Shown here: one piece after another, positions 46,557-54,910 of the stretch | Numbering within the stretch: position 1 is the first letter of the stretch | Layout: each line of letters starts with the position of its first letter | Origin: Prevotella jejuni | Lineage (GTDB): Bacteria; Bacteroidota; Bacteroidia; Bacteroidales; Bacteroidaceae | Direction of reading: 5' to 3' | Length of the DNA stretch: 64,000 nucleotides | Assembly: GCF_900187995.1 (NCBI RefSeq) | Contig: NZ_FZNZ01000022.1 | Location: 1 to 64,000 of the forward strand | The notes under the pieces: generated by a model | Databases searched by the model: none | Seen by the model: the letters and a program-made list of their open reading frames with translations, nothing else | Told to the model about the DNA's origin: nothing | Translations under genes and position numbers: made by a program

Positions 46557-47749
46557 CCAAATTTCTTTAATGTTTCAATTCCAAATTTATATTGAGCATC
46601 ATAACTTTGAGTACTTAGCCATTGGTGTACCGTTTTACCACCAGTAAATGGCTGGATAGAAGAATAATACCCTGAAACTTTTGCATGAATGCTGCCTGCA
46701 CCATATGGAAGTTTTATTAAGTTATTGGTATTATGTATCTTATACGCACCAAATTTTGAGACATTACCTGATGTTTGTTCAACTATATGATGCCAGGCTT
46801 TTCCTGGCCCAGCAGATCCCTTAGCCTGTTTAAAGGAATTAAAAGTAGCATATCCCATTCCGGCAGATATTTTTGAAGTGCTAACTGAAGCCTTATACGC
46901 CGAGCCTGCACCTGCTGACAGGATAATACCAATACCACCGTCAACCAACTCTGCGTTATCTTTTGACATGCCAGCAGCTTGAAGTCCTTGACTTGTAAAA
47001 GAACTAGTCTCATTTCCTGTTATCATTTGCGTAAAACCAGAAACAGCGACGTCACTACCATGAACAACCGCAAGACCTCCAACAACTCCACCTGCACCAG
47101 TCCATGACGTAGCAACTCCTCCAACAGCTCCTATACCAGCTTCCACGACTCCTCCGACACCTTTGATAAATCCCAAAGTTCTCGTAGTCATCTGATTTCT
47201 CATCCACCATTCTTTTATAGCTTTGACCTGCTTTCCATTGGGATCAACAAGAATTACTGGAGATTGGTAACAATAAACATACGGATTTAAATTAAATGAA
47301 TAATAAACACCCTCATTATGCTCCCCGTCAAGATAGTTTTCACTATTTCGAGGGACATAATTAGAAATAGGGTCCACACTCATCCAAAGACTAATCCTCT
47401 GTTCATAGTATCTCGCACCATAGTAGTACATACCTGTCTCCTCATCAAACTCCTTGGCATTGAAAAGATAAGGTGTGTTCCACGTATTGTTGCGCTCTTC
47501 TATGAACACTTCGCCAAACGGCACATACTCAATGTGCTGTGACACTTCTCCGTCTAAGTTGGTGATGTAACTACTGCTACCCAAGTGGTCGGGATGGTAG
47601 TAGAACTGCATCTTTTCGTAGTCGTCATTTGGCTTGAAGTTGCCGTTTGCAGCCCTTGTGCGTGCCATAGCCCTTGCCTGTGTTGCCTCCGGCGTGCCAT
47701 CGTTACAGCAGAATTGTCGTGCAAACGAGAGGAAAGTGAGCTTGCTCAA
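46544..47749 (-). CDS. Rhs core fragment with HNH-like nuclease tip
   Basis: The 401-codon frame holds the end of an Rhs repeat protein: PDHLGSSSYITNLDGEV (53-69), EYVPFGEVF, YYYGARYYEQRISLW and the autocleavage-type end NPYVYCYQSPVILVDPNGK (155-173). A Gly-rich pre-toxin linker (about 195-305) and a tip with KAWHHIVEQ (H320, H321), IHNTNNL (H339), H355 and H375 follow. The tip resembles an HNH-type nuclease. The first codon is a TTG and the same frame continues upstream to a TAG at 47789-47791, so the true gene was longer and was broken there. Its delivery system is not in the window. Confidence 0.85.
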   Translation of the reverse strand: MSKLTFLSFARQFCCNDGTPEATQARAMARTRAANGNFKPNDDYEKMQFYYHPDHLGSSSYITNLDGEVSQHIEYVPFGEVFIEERNNTWNTPYLFNAKEFDEETGMYYYGARYYEQRISLWMSVDPISNYVPRNSENYLDGEHNEGVYYSFNLNPYVYCYQSPVILVDPNGKQVKAIKEWWMRNQMTTRTLGFIKGVGGVVEAGIGAVGGVATSWTGAGGVVGGLAVVHGSDVAVSGFTQMITGNETSSFTSQGLQAAGMSKDNAELVDGGIGIILSAGAGSAYKASVSTSKISAGMGYATFNSFKQAKGSAGPGKAWHHIVEQTSGNVSKFGAYKIHNTNNLIKLPYGAGSIHAKVSGYYSSIQPFTGGKTVHQWLSTQSYDAQYKFGIETLKKFGWKP

Positions 47750-47788
47750 GCTTTCCCGAGTGCAGCCGACAATGTCTTTTAGACAAAC

Positions 47789-48000
47789 CTAACCATTCAC
47801 ATAGTCGTCATTGTCCTTACCGTTATAAGGTTGGTCAAATGCCTTGTAATTGTCTTTAATGGATTGTAACTGCTGGTTGTACTTATCCTTGTAGTTAATG
47901 GTAATACCATCAGCTTCTTTGCCTGCATACGGTATTCGTCTTGGGTCTGTCTCTTATGTTCACCGATATATGCTGCTTTTTTGATTTTACTTCAAATTCA
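47789..48000 (-). pseudogene. Upstream Rhs remnant, frameshifted and interrupted
   Basis: In frame with the Rhs gene but separated by one TAG stop, 47792-47953 encodes PYAGKEADGITINYKDKYNQ and FDQPYNGKDNDDYVNG. Further upstream the neighbouring frame reads KKAAYIGEHKRQTQDEYRMQ, so a frameshift near 47925 is likely. A longer Rhs protein has decayed here. Confidence 0.7.
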
Positions 48001-48014
48001 ATCATAACTTCTTA

Positions 48015-48307
48015 TTGTTTTTGGTTATCAATTATTTAACGTCGTTCTTTCCTGTTTATTGCTTACGGCTTTTAATACCCATATAAGGGTAATGATGAAC
48101 ACCCTTATAAGGGTATTGCCTGTTACCCTTATATGGGTGTTGGGGCATACCCTTGTATGGATAAGTTCAAACAATCTATATGTGGTTTACCATAGACTTG
48201 CAGTTTTAATGCTATACATTCTGTTATTTATCACTGCTGTGACTCGCCATATGTGTGCCACATTTGTTACTCTTTTTATTTTGACAACTTCTAATTTTGA
48301 GCATTAC
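48015..48307 (-). mobile_element. MITE-like element (variant R) with ACCCTTATAAGGGT palindromes
   Basis: The segment carries four palindromes of the ACCC-TATA-GGGT type (48075-48165), then a conserved stretch (TTCAAACAATCTATATG, TAATGCTATACATTCTG, TGTGTGCCAC). It ends at a terminal-repeat-like sequence, on the minus strand GGTAATGCTCAAAATTAGAA. A truncated copy lies at 53345-53560 and its outer end recurs at 52395-52471. The terminal repeat encodes the last residues (GNAQN) of the gene at 48291. Confidence 0.65.
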
Positions 48308-48896
48308 CTTTAATGTCTATTTCTTTAGTATCTAATCTCTTATTTATATCTATTTTATACTTGCACAATATCTTTTTAAATCTTTCTTTGTTACTATTAG
48401 TAATTCCTTCAAATATAATATCGCCTTTATAATTATATATTCCTATAAATTCCAGACAATCGGGTCCATTGCAATAATCAGATCCCCAAATAGCATAGTA
48501 AATGCTTTTTTTTGAATTTACAATTCCTATCTCATAAATAGGCGTTTGTAATACATTTAAAAATATGCCATTTACTGTTCTTTTCTTTGTATTTGCTATT
48601 GGGAGTTTATACTCTTTTAAAATTGTATCATTAGCTGTAAATACAAGTACCTGTTTTAGAATGATAGGAGTTGAATATGGATCTTCATGATAATCTAAGA
48701 TATCTAAAGTATCCTTGCTATATTCACTCTTTACAATTAAAGCATACTTTCCTGTTTTGTTTATAAAAATGCTATCAGACTCCGAATAGTACGGTTGTTT
48801 TTTATTTGTACCTCTAGTATTATCTGTAAGGGTAATTATACCCTTATTACAGGTAATACATGTAAATACTAATAACAAGCAAATAATAATTTTCAT
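48291..48896 (-). CDS. Lipoprotein, probable orphan immunity protein
   Basis: From the Met at 48896 the 201-residue product has a lipoprotein signal (MKIIICLLLVFTCITC). The mature part is beta-rich, with SIYYAIWGSDYCNGPDC and IGIYNYKGDIIFEG. I know no named family. The frame is open further to 49121, with 75 extra codons ending GHSKIATPIGNLLRKK that look like a separate helical piece, perhaps the tail of a lost toxin fused in frame. The base composition is AT-rich. Its last codons lie inside the terminal repeat. Immunity is inferred only from the Rhs setting. Confidence 0.6.
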   Translation of the reverse strand: MKIIICLLLVFTCITCNKGIITLTDNTRGTNKKQPYYSESDSIFINKTGKYALIVKSEYSKDTLDILDYHEDPYSTPIILKQVLVFTANDTILKEYKLPIANTKKRTVNGIFLNVLQTPIYEIGIVNSKKSIYYAIWGSDYCNGPDCLEFIGIYNYKGDIIFEGITNSNKERFKKILCKYKIDINKRLDTKEIDIKGNAQN

Positions 48897-49123
48897 CATT
48901 TTTTTTCTTAATAAATTTCCAATAGGAGTAGCTATTTTAGAATGTCCCGATAATTCCATTGCTCTATATTTTAGAAAAACATTATTTAATTGACCGACTG
49001 TCCAATGTTCTAAAGAAACCCATCTTGCTTTTGTCGTTTCTTTAAAATCTTTCATATTGCCAGATAATGCTGCTGAATAACTCGAAGATATTTCAAAACT
49101 TTCTGTATCTTCAATTATCATAC

Positions 49124-49801
49124 TTACATAATATAATAGTCGTAATAGCTTATTATACGTTTCTTTTGTAATAAGAGACGTAGTCTTGGATATAAATTGT
49201 GTGTTTTTACATACTTTAATAATCTTTTTTCTTCTATTATATTACCGTTGTTATGATTAATTATTACTAGCATTACTATTATCTCTTGTTGTCGTTTTTC
49301 ACAACACCATTTTACAAATTGGCGATATGCAGGCAATTTTGATACTCTACAATTATTCCAAATCCCAAGTAGACCTAATACATTTTTTTTTAATAATAAA
49401 TCATTTGCTATTGAATATAAAATTGTTGTATCTGTACAATTATATAATAGGTTTATTTTATAATCATCCCATGTTTCATGCGATTCTGGATAAAAAATAT
49501 TTAAGTCTTCACGATCTTTTATGAGCATGAATTTCACTAGTTCTTTAAAAGAAGGTCGTGAAAACAGTATAGAGAGTGAATCTTTATTTAGAGTATCAGT
49601 AGATTCATTAGTCATAGAAAGGTGTAAATACCTACCTAATAAAGTATTAAAACTCTTGTTGGATTCCATATCATTAGATATGACAAAAGGATTCTGAGTC
49701 CAAATGTCCATTTTATGATAATCTCTTTTTATGGAAACCTGAGCATAACAACAAATTATGCTACAGATTTCCATTAGAAGCACAGTTAAGTTTCTTTTCA
49801 T
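49124..49801 (-). CDS. Hypothetical secreted protein in the Rhs island
   Basis: The 225-residue product has a probable signal peptide (MKRNLTVLLMEICSIICCYA) and a helical mature part (SFKELVKFMLIKDREDLNIF, PAYRQFVKWCCEKRQQEIIV). No family is recognised. It lies 2 bases upstream of the open frame that contains the next lipoprotein and downstream of an Rhs fragment, so an immunity or effector-associated role is possible but unproven. It is AT-rich like its neighbours. Confidence 0.6.
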   Translation of the reverse strand: MKRNLTVLLMEICSIICCYAQVSIKRDYHKMDIWTQNPFVISNDMESNKSFNTLLGRYLHLSMTNESTDTLNKDSLSILFSRPSFKELVKFMLIKDREDLNIFYPESHETWDDYKINLLYNCTDTTILYSIANDLLLKKNVLGLLGIWNNCRVSKLPAYRQFVKWCCEKRQQEIIVMLVIINHNNGNIIEEKRLLKYVKTHNLYPRLRLLLQKKRIISYYDYYIM

Positions 49802-50043
49802 TTTGTATATATTTGCTTAAAAGATACTTTTATATCTGTTCCTTTTCTATTTCCCTTATCTTCTTTTTGGAAACGCATAATATCATTCATAAAAGAAACT
49901 TGAGCCGATATATAATATGTTGTAATCTCGTATTCGCATTTCCTCGCTCAAGGAATAGGATTTTGCCAGCAGAATTCTCGCCTACACCTACTATCTGATT
50001 ATCGGAATGCTTAATTCCATGTAAGGCAAGTTGTTTAACCAGC

Positions 50044-50100
50044 CTATTCTTTACCGTCCAAGTTGGTGATGTAACTACTGCTACCCAAGTGGTCACCGTG
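50044..50100 (-). pseudogene. Rhs core fragment (DHLGSSSYITNLDG)
   Basis: The codons for DHLGSSSYITNLDGKE are followed by a stop. The sequence is the same as the Rhs core at 47749 but is cut off on both sides, and a stop lies a few codons upstream. Confidence 0.75.
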
Positions 50101-50173
50101 CGCTCGCTATCGGTATCGTACCAATGCGAGAATAAATGCTTTTGTCGTCCACTGTAAGCTGATGATTCCCACA

Positions 50174-50590
50174 TTGGCAAATGTATATAACATTCTTGAG
50201 AAATCCAAAGAAATCGGAATTTATTTTTGAGGTTTTTGTTTTATTGTATCAAATTGCATCCCATGGGTATTTGATAAGGCGTTGTTTTTCCTAATTGCGA
50301 CACTCAATTAGAACATATTCCCAAGAAAGCATGTTCTGGTTATCAACCTCTTGGCGATATTAATATCTCATTGAAAAGTGGCTTTGAAGTGATTTACTAA
50401 CGAGAATGTAAGAAACTCAATGTTTATAATCCGAGCAAGGCTCTTGGGCGAAGACTTTAAGCTCATCACGGAAGACCCTTCAAAAGAAACTTACTTAGAG
50501 AACTAACAGAAATCGCTGCCTTTACTCATAAGAGAGGAGTTCTGTACAACGAAGTCGTGAAAGTCATCAATAATTAATCATTCTGTCGCC
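50174..50590. repeat. Diverged repeat upstream of an Rhs fragment, copy 1
   Basis: About 260 bases starting GGCAAATGTATATAACATTC recur at 54650-54910, including CTTGAGAAATCCAAA and ATGTAAGAAACTCAA. Both copies lie just upstream (minus strand) of an Rhs fragment, so they may be leader or boundary sequence. I see no gene in 50181-50773 apart from this. Confidence 0.7.
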
Positions 50591-50773
50591 ACTGCTCAAC
50601 GACTGCTTGGAAAACTCGAAACCTATTACCAAACTCTCATCAGACTGCAACAGTAAGCAGTGCTGCTGACAAAATCTCTTGAGAGAAGTCAAGAATGAAT
50701 GCTGATAAATCATAATGCCCAACGTTAGTATCGTGCTGTGATTGCCCAATCGCTCTTTGGTCAGTTATCCATG

Positions 50774-50959
50774 TTAGGAAGATAGGCTTTGCATGTTGTA
50801 GACGGTAATAAAACAGTTCTGGCAATTCTTACATCGGTAGCGTTGTTTACCTATTACTACTTTTACCACTTTAATAATATTGTTTGAGTGGCAATGCGGA
50901 CATTGAATCTCAATTCCCAATCTGGAGCATAAAGTGCCGAAGCGTTCTTGTATATTCAC
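50774..50959 (-). pseudogene. Transposase N-terminal fragment with zinc ribbon
   Basis: The 61-codon frame starts at a GTG (MNIQERFGTLCSRLG) and holds a zinc ribbon (CPHCHSNN, 15 residues, then YRCKNCQNCF) typical of IS1-like InsA or IS1595-type transposases. It stops soon after, and no catalytic part follows in any frame I could see. The upstream 50933-51088 segment provides the end of this element. Confidence 0.7.
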
Positions 50960-51088
50960 TTTTCTTTGTTTGGGGTTACAAATATAGCAAAAAGCAGAGA
51001 ATCTTTCCCTGCCTTTACGCCTAATCTTTTAAAAATAACATTGATAATCAGATGGTTATTCTGATATTTCCCAAATTAAAGCATTACC
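50933..51088 (-). mobile_element. IS-end-like segment (variant L), copy 2
   Basis: It is homologous to 46051-46205. On the minus strand the outer tip reads GGTAATGCTTTAATTTGGGA and leads into the transposase fragment. The tip is 33 bases from the stop codon of the lipoprotein gene at 51122. Confidence 0.68.
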
Positions 51089-51121
51089 GTGTTGTATGTG
51101 TTTTATAAGATACAACCACTA

Positions 51122-52147
51122 CTATAATACTATTTTTTGCATTCTAGCACCACCACTGTATATATAAACAATATTATTAATTAGACAGTTGGGGCGTACA
51201 TAGTTTGGCTCTTCTAACTTTTTGATTTGCCAAGTTTTGCCTTTATCTAAACTATAAAGCAAATCGTATTCTGTAAAAGCACCTTTTATATTACCAATAA
51301 AACCTATTATTGCTTTGTCATTAGATTGTAAGTTTTTAATAATAGAATAATTTTTGATTTTTTTTATAACCCTCGATTGCCGTGCATTGGGTTTATAGCT
51401 TATTAAAGAAATTTCATTTTTATCTGTTAGCGTATTCCCAGCAATTATTATAGTATTATTACCTTGTCTTACTATACTTTGGGGCGTTATAGAAAGTCTT
51501 ATTTCTTTATTTTCTTTTTCTGTACTTCCAAAATACGAGGTTTCACCACTACTAAATATTGCATATGACTTTTCGTTCATACCTAAACCTTGCAAGGCAT
51601 AATTTTCAATATCAATACTATCTATATTTTGATTTTTATCTAATGAGTATAGCTTTATTGGACCTCTGTTATTCGTATAAAATATTTTACTATTATTAGT
51701 CCAAATTGCAGATATCGGTTTTATATTTGTATAATTTTTAATATTTTCTTTTTTTATATTAAAAGCTACAATGCTAAAATTATAATTTTCTCTCACATCA
51801 TTTCGTAAAATATAAATATAGTCATTTAGTTGAGTACCTATATTAAAATAACTATAATTTAAACTTGAATTTATTTTAACCCAATTTTTTCCTCCATCGA
51901 TAGTTTTATAAATATTTGCCTCGTCTGTTGATTTGGGAATATTATTTGGATTTTCTAATTCTTTTTCTGATAATTCTTCATATTCTGTATAGGTTCCAAA
52001 CAAATATCCTTCATATTCTGTTTTGAAATACATATAAGCAAACGCTTGATTTACATCGGGAATTCCTTTACATTTAATCATATTCGTATCGTCTTTACAA
52101 CCAAACAAGAATAACAACAAAAAATTAAATAATACAAACTTTTTCAT
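51122..52147 (-). CDS. Beta-propeller-like lipoprotein in the Rhs island
   Basis: The 341-residue lipoprotein (signal MKKFVLFNFLLLFLFGC) carries Asp-box-like motifs (IDGGKNWVKI near residue 85, LDKGKTWQIK near residue 305) and repeated beta strands, which fits a sialidase-like or YCF48-like beta propeller. No catalytic residues can be assigned. The gene is very AT-rich. It starts 3 bases after a toxin-like fragment and ends 33 bases from a terminal-repeat-like sequence, so an immunity role is plausible. Confidence 0.65.
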   Translation of the reverse strand: MKKFVLFNFLLLFLFGCKDDTNMIKCKGIPDVNQAFAYMYFKTEYEGYLFGTYTEYEELSEKELENPNNIPKSTDEANIYKTIDGGKNWVKINSSLNYSYFNIGTQLNDYIYILRNDVRENYNFSIVAFNIKKENIKNYTNIKPISAIWTNNSKIFYTNNRGPIKLYSLDKNQNIDSIDIENYALQGLGMNEKSYAIFSSGETSYFGSTEKENKEIRLSITPQSIVRQGNNTIIIAGNTLTDKNEISLISYKPNARQSRVIKKIKNYSIIKNLQSNDKAIIGFIGNIKGAFTEYDLLYSLDKGKTWQIKKLEEPNYVRPNCLINNIVYIYSGGARMQKIVL

Positions 52148-52150
52148 AAG

Positions 52151-52390
52151 TCAATTTCTATGGTTGGAATATTTTTTTTTTCTGTCAAGTATTGGCATTG
52201 CCTTATCTGGATCTACATCTTTATCGATTTCAAACCTAAATTCCTTTCCTTTGTTTTTAAGGTTTTTAATCCAATTATTATATGCCTTCATAGAGTCTTT
52301 TAGAATACCATATATATTTCCCTGCTCTACTTTTCCTGTGCGCGATTTACCCTTTTTTGAAATTTCTCTTAATGCTATACATTCTTTCAT
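52151..52390 (-). pseudogene. Toxin-tip-like fragment fused to an element end
   Basis: In this 79-codon frame the first eight codons (MKECIALR) derive from the repeated element, because TAATGCTATACATTCT recurs at 48210 and 53520. The rest is strongly basic (SKKGKSRTGKVEQG, KAYNNWIKNLKNKGKEF). A lipoprotein gene begins 3 bases later. It is probably the C-terminal tip of a displaced toxin. Confidence 0.5.
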
Positions 52391-52394
52391 TTAT

Positions 52395-52471
52395 TGCTGC
52401 GATGGCTTGGCGTTTGTGTGCCACGTTTATTGTTCTTTTTATTTTGACAAGTCCCAATTTGGAACATTACC
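52395..52471 (-). mobile_element. Element end (variant R), copy 2
   Basis: On the minus strand it reads GGTAATGTTCCAAATTGGGA, then CTTGTCAAAATAAAAAGAAC and GTGGCACACA, matching 48246-48307. It lies 12 bases from the stop of the gene at 52484. Confidence 0.68.
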
Positions 52472-52483
52472 AAAAATCGTGTG

Positions 52484-53095
52484 TTATTTGTTTTCATATA
52501 TGATTTCTTTTGTTTCATAGTGTCGTCTATATATTTTTTCTAATTTTACTATTCGGTTATTTTTATCATAAGTAAATACACATGTATATGAAATAAGGAC
52601 GTCAGACATATTGGGCTTGTAAGTATATCTATATTGGGTAATAAGACTATCCTTGACTATAATGTTAATACTAAATACATAGTCTACACTGGCATCAAGA
52701 TGTGTGTAATACTTATTGATATCTTGTATAGAAATCTTTTTTCGCTCCCCTATAGGCTTTGTAAACGATAAGATTTCGCTTGGGTCATAACTTGACAAAA
52801 TATCAGCAATAATACACGCATCTTTATATATGACCTCGGGATATTTTAGAATTATTCCATAATCAATCAGGCTATAAGATTGATCTAAAAATATCTTTTG
52901 ATATTTGATATCATCTGCGGACAATTTAACCAATCTACCTCGTTTATTATACACCCCGATTTTTTTTTCGTTTAGAAATAAACTTCTCTCTACCTTACAA
53001 CCATTGCTTAAAATTTTTACAACAGTTTGTGATTTCAATTCTAAACTATTTAGAATTGAAATCACAGAAAGTATCAATATAGCACAAAATCTCAT
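52484..53095 (-). CDS. Hypothetical secreted protein, probable orphan immunity protein
   Basis: The 203-residue product has a signal peptide (MRFCAILILSVISILNSLEL). The mature part has a Tyr-rich beta C-terminus (DSLITQYRYTYKPNMSDVLI, FTYDKNNRIVKLEKIYRRHY). No family is recognised. It lies 24 bases downstream of a small toxin-like fragment and just inside a terminal-repeat-like sequence, the same arrangement as its neighbours. Confidence 0.62.
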   Translation of the reverse strand: MRFCAILILSVISILNSLELKSQTVVKILSNGCKVERSLFLNEKKIGVYNKRGRLVKLSADDIKYQKIFLDQSYSLIDYGIILKYPEVIYKDACIIADILSSYDPSEILSFTKPIGERKKISIQDINKYYTHLDASVDYVFSINIIVKDSLITQYRYTYKPNMSDVLISYTCVFTYDKNNRIVKLEKIYRRHYETKEIIYENK

Positions 53096-53119
53096 TATTA
53101 ATCTTTTATTTAGTTTTTT

Positions 53120-53341
53120 TCAAAAAATAATTCTTCTGTATACAGCTGTTGATTCTAATCTTGTTTTTCCAGCATTCATATTACGTTTTTTCTCACCACC
53201 AAGATACATTGGAGCAACGCGAGTTTGAGGTGCTTTAAAAGATTTTCCAACATTTTTCTTCCATTTCGCATAATGTTCATTGGAGATTTTCCATCCCATA
53301 GTGTTCATATGAATTTCGAAACGTCCAGTACTTCTGCGCAT
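53120..53341 (-). pseudogene. Small toxin-tip-like fragment
   Basis: The 73-codon frame has TGRFEIHMNTMGWKISNEHY and GKSFKAPQTRVAPMYLGGEK. It is basic, lacks a signal or family match and starts at the edge of a repeated element, so it looks like the end of a longer toxin whose core has been lost. The next gene probably encoded its immunity protein. Confidence 0.45.
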
Positions 53342-53344
53342 GTT

Positions 53345-53560
53345 CTTAATTGTTTATGGTTATCAACTATATAAAACACTATTCTTTCCTGTTTATTGCT
53401 TACGGCTTTTAATACCCATACAAGGGTATTGCCCGTTATCCTTATATGGGTGTTGAGGCATACCCTTGTATGGGTAAGTTCAAACAATCGATATATGGTT
53501 TACCATAGTCTTGCTGTTTTAATGTTATACATTCTGTTCTCTATTGCTATTGTGGCTTGT
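53345..53560 (-). repeat. Truncated copy of the ACCC-TATA-GGGT palindrome element
   Basis: It has three palindromes of the ACCCTTATATGGGTG type (53409-53480) and the conserved flank (TTCCTGTTTATTGCTTACGG, TAAGTTCAAACAATCGATAT) also seen at 48045-48240. The outer terminal repeat is missing here. The palindromes are spaced about 20-25 bases. Confidence 0.72.
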
Positions 53561-54047
53561 AAAAAGATATTTCCTTTATAACTTTTTTCTTAGGTAAATC
53601 ACGAATGTCATAGATTGTAACCACAATGGTATCGGGTGGAACTTGCCTTTCAAAATAATAATTAAGCGTGTACGGTGCTTCAAATGCAGGAATGTTATCT
53701 ATTTCCCAAGTTTCTCCATAACCTTTGCTTTGCAAGTTATCACTATCTGATAAGATAATTATAAATTGGTAGCTATCTCTATCAACTATTAATGCTTCAC
53801 TATTGTAATCTCTGTAATTATACGGATGTTCTACAAATGATCCTTTTATGTGAATACATATACTATCAAATACTATTGCAGTTCTATCTGTTTTATATAT
53901 AGACACAAGCGCACCTCGCTCTTGAGATTCTGCTGCAGATATACTATTTGCAATTCTTAAAGTCTTTCGTTTATAAAAACAGTTACATGAAGACAAAGTA
54001 TTTATAATTAATATTATCAAAGTAGTCGATAAAAAAATCTTCCTCAT
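53547..54047 (-). CDS. Small lipoprotein, probable orphan immunity protein
   Basis: From the Met at 54047 the 166-residue product has a lipoprotein signal (MRKIFLSTTLIILIINTLSSC). The mature part is beta-rich with NYYFERQVPPDTIVVTIYDI and a basic end. The frame is open to 54107, but the shorter form has the clean signal. No family is recognised. It lies between an Rhs fragment and a copy of the repeated element. Confidence 0.6.
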   Translation of the reverse strand: MRKIFLSTTLIILIINTLSSCNCFYKRKTLRIANSISAAESQERGALVSIYKTDRTAIVFDSICIHIKGSFVEHPYNYRDYNSEALIVDRDSYQFIIILSDSDNLQSKGYGETWEIDNIPAFEAPYTLNYYFERQVPPDTIVVTIYDIRDLPKKKVIKEISFYKPQ

Positions 54048-54121
54048 AGTATACAAATTGAATAACACTGCCATAACTGATTTTTGTACATAAATAGAAT
54101 AATTCAAGTATTAAAATAAGC

Positions 54122-54451
54122 CTAGTAACCACGGACGTGGTCTACCTGCCCACCGAGGTTGCAGCCATAGGTTACTTTCTCCTCATCGGGGTAAATCATT
54201 TCCAATAGGCGGTTATGACTGTCATATTTCCACTGTGTGATGTAGGTTGCCACTGCCTGATTAGGCATAATCAGCGTACGTACCGTCTTAAAGACCTCAC
54301 CCATTTTACCATAGTAATACTCGATAGCACCACTTCCGTCCTCACGAAGCATCAATCTGCCGATACGATTGTAAGAAGAGTTGATACCACCGTAATGGTA
54401 CTTCACGTTGTTTTCTGGATGGTCGGGCAATGAGTTTAAATATCGTCTCAT
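54122..54451 (-). pseudogene. Rhs YD-repeat fragment
   Basis: The 109-codon frame carries YD-repeat units: NSSYNRIGRLMLREDGSGAI, EYYYGKMGEV, ITQWKYDSHNRLLEMIYPDE and YGCNLGGQVDHVRGY, and then stops. It is an internal piece of an Rhs protein without core or toxin, and lies upstream (minus strand) of the orphan immunity genes. Another copy of the diverged repeat lies beyond it at 54650. Confidence 0.82.
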
Positions 54452-54649
54452 GGGCCTGTAAAATTAATAAGCATTAAAAAGTGGATAACTCAAAATGTAT
54501 ATAAAATTTTATGGCTGAAATTATGTTGTCCTAATTTCAGCCAGCTCTCAAACGTCACGAGAAAGAAGGATATATTCCGTAGACGGAGAGTGAAATCCAT
54601 TCAAAGAATGAGTTACGACCATAAGCCTGTTATTAGTTATACCCTCGTT

Positions 54650-54910
54650 GGCAAATGTATATAACATTCTTGAGAAATCCAAAAAAATCGGGATTTATTT
54701 TTGAAGATTATTTGTTATATGGCACATATTGCATCTTATGGCTATTTGAGAAGCTTTAATTTCATAGTTACAACACTCCATTAAAATTGATTTATCCTAC
54801 AGAAAGGCATTGATTACCAGAATTTTGTCGGCAGTAACATCTCAACGAAAAATAGCCTTGAAGAGATTTTCTAACGAAGATGTAAGAAACTCAAAGTTTA
54901 TAGTCTGGAT
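54650..54910. repeat. Diverged repeat upstream of an Rhs fragment, copy 2
   Basis: Matches 50174-50440, strongest in the first 55 bases (GGCAAATGTATATAACATTC and following) and in ATGTAAGAAACTCAAAGTTT. Confidence 0.7.

Noticed and set aside
49887-50180. A 97-codon minus-strand gene
   Set aside because: In another frame the same DNA encodes the Rhs motif DHLGSSSYITNLDG, so this frame is a shadow of a decayed Rhs fragment.
50567-50825. Continuation of the transposase after 50774
   Set aside because: Frames here show no catalytic motif or similarity to IS1-like transposases that I can recognise.
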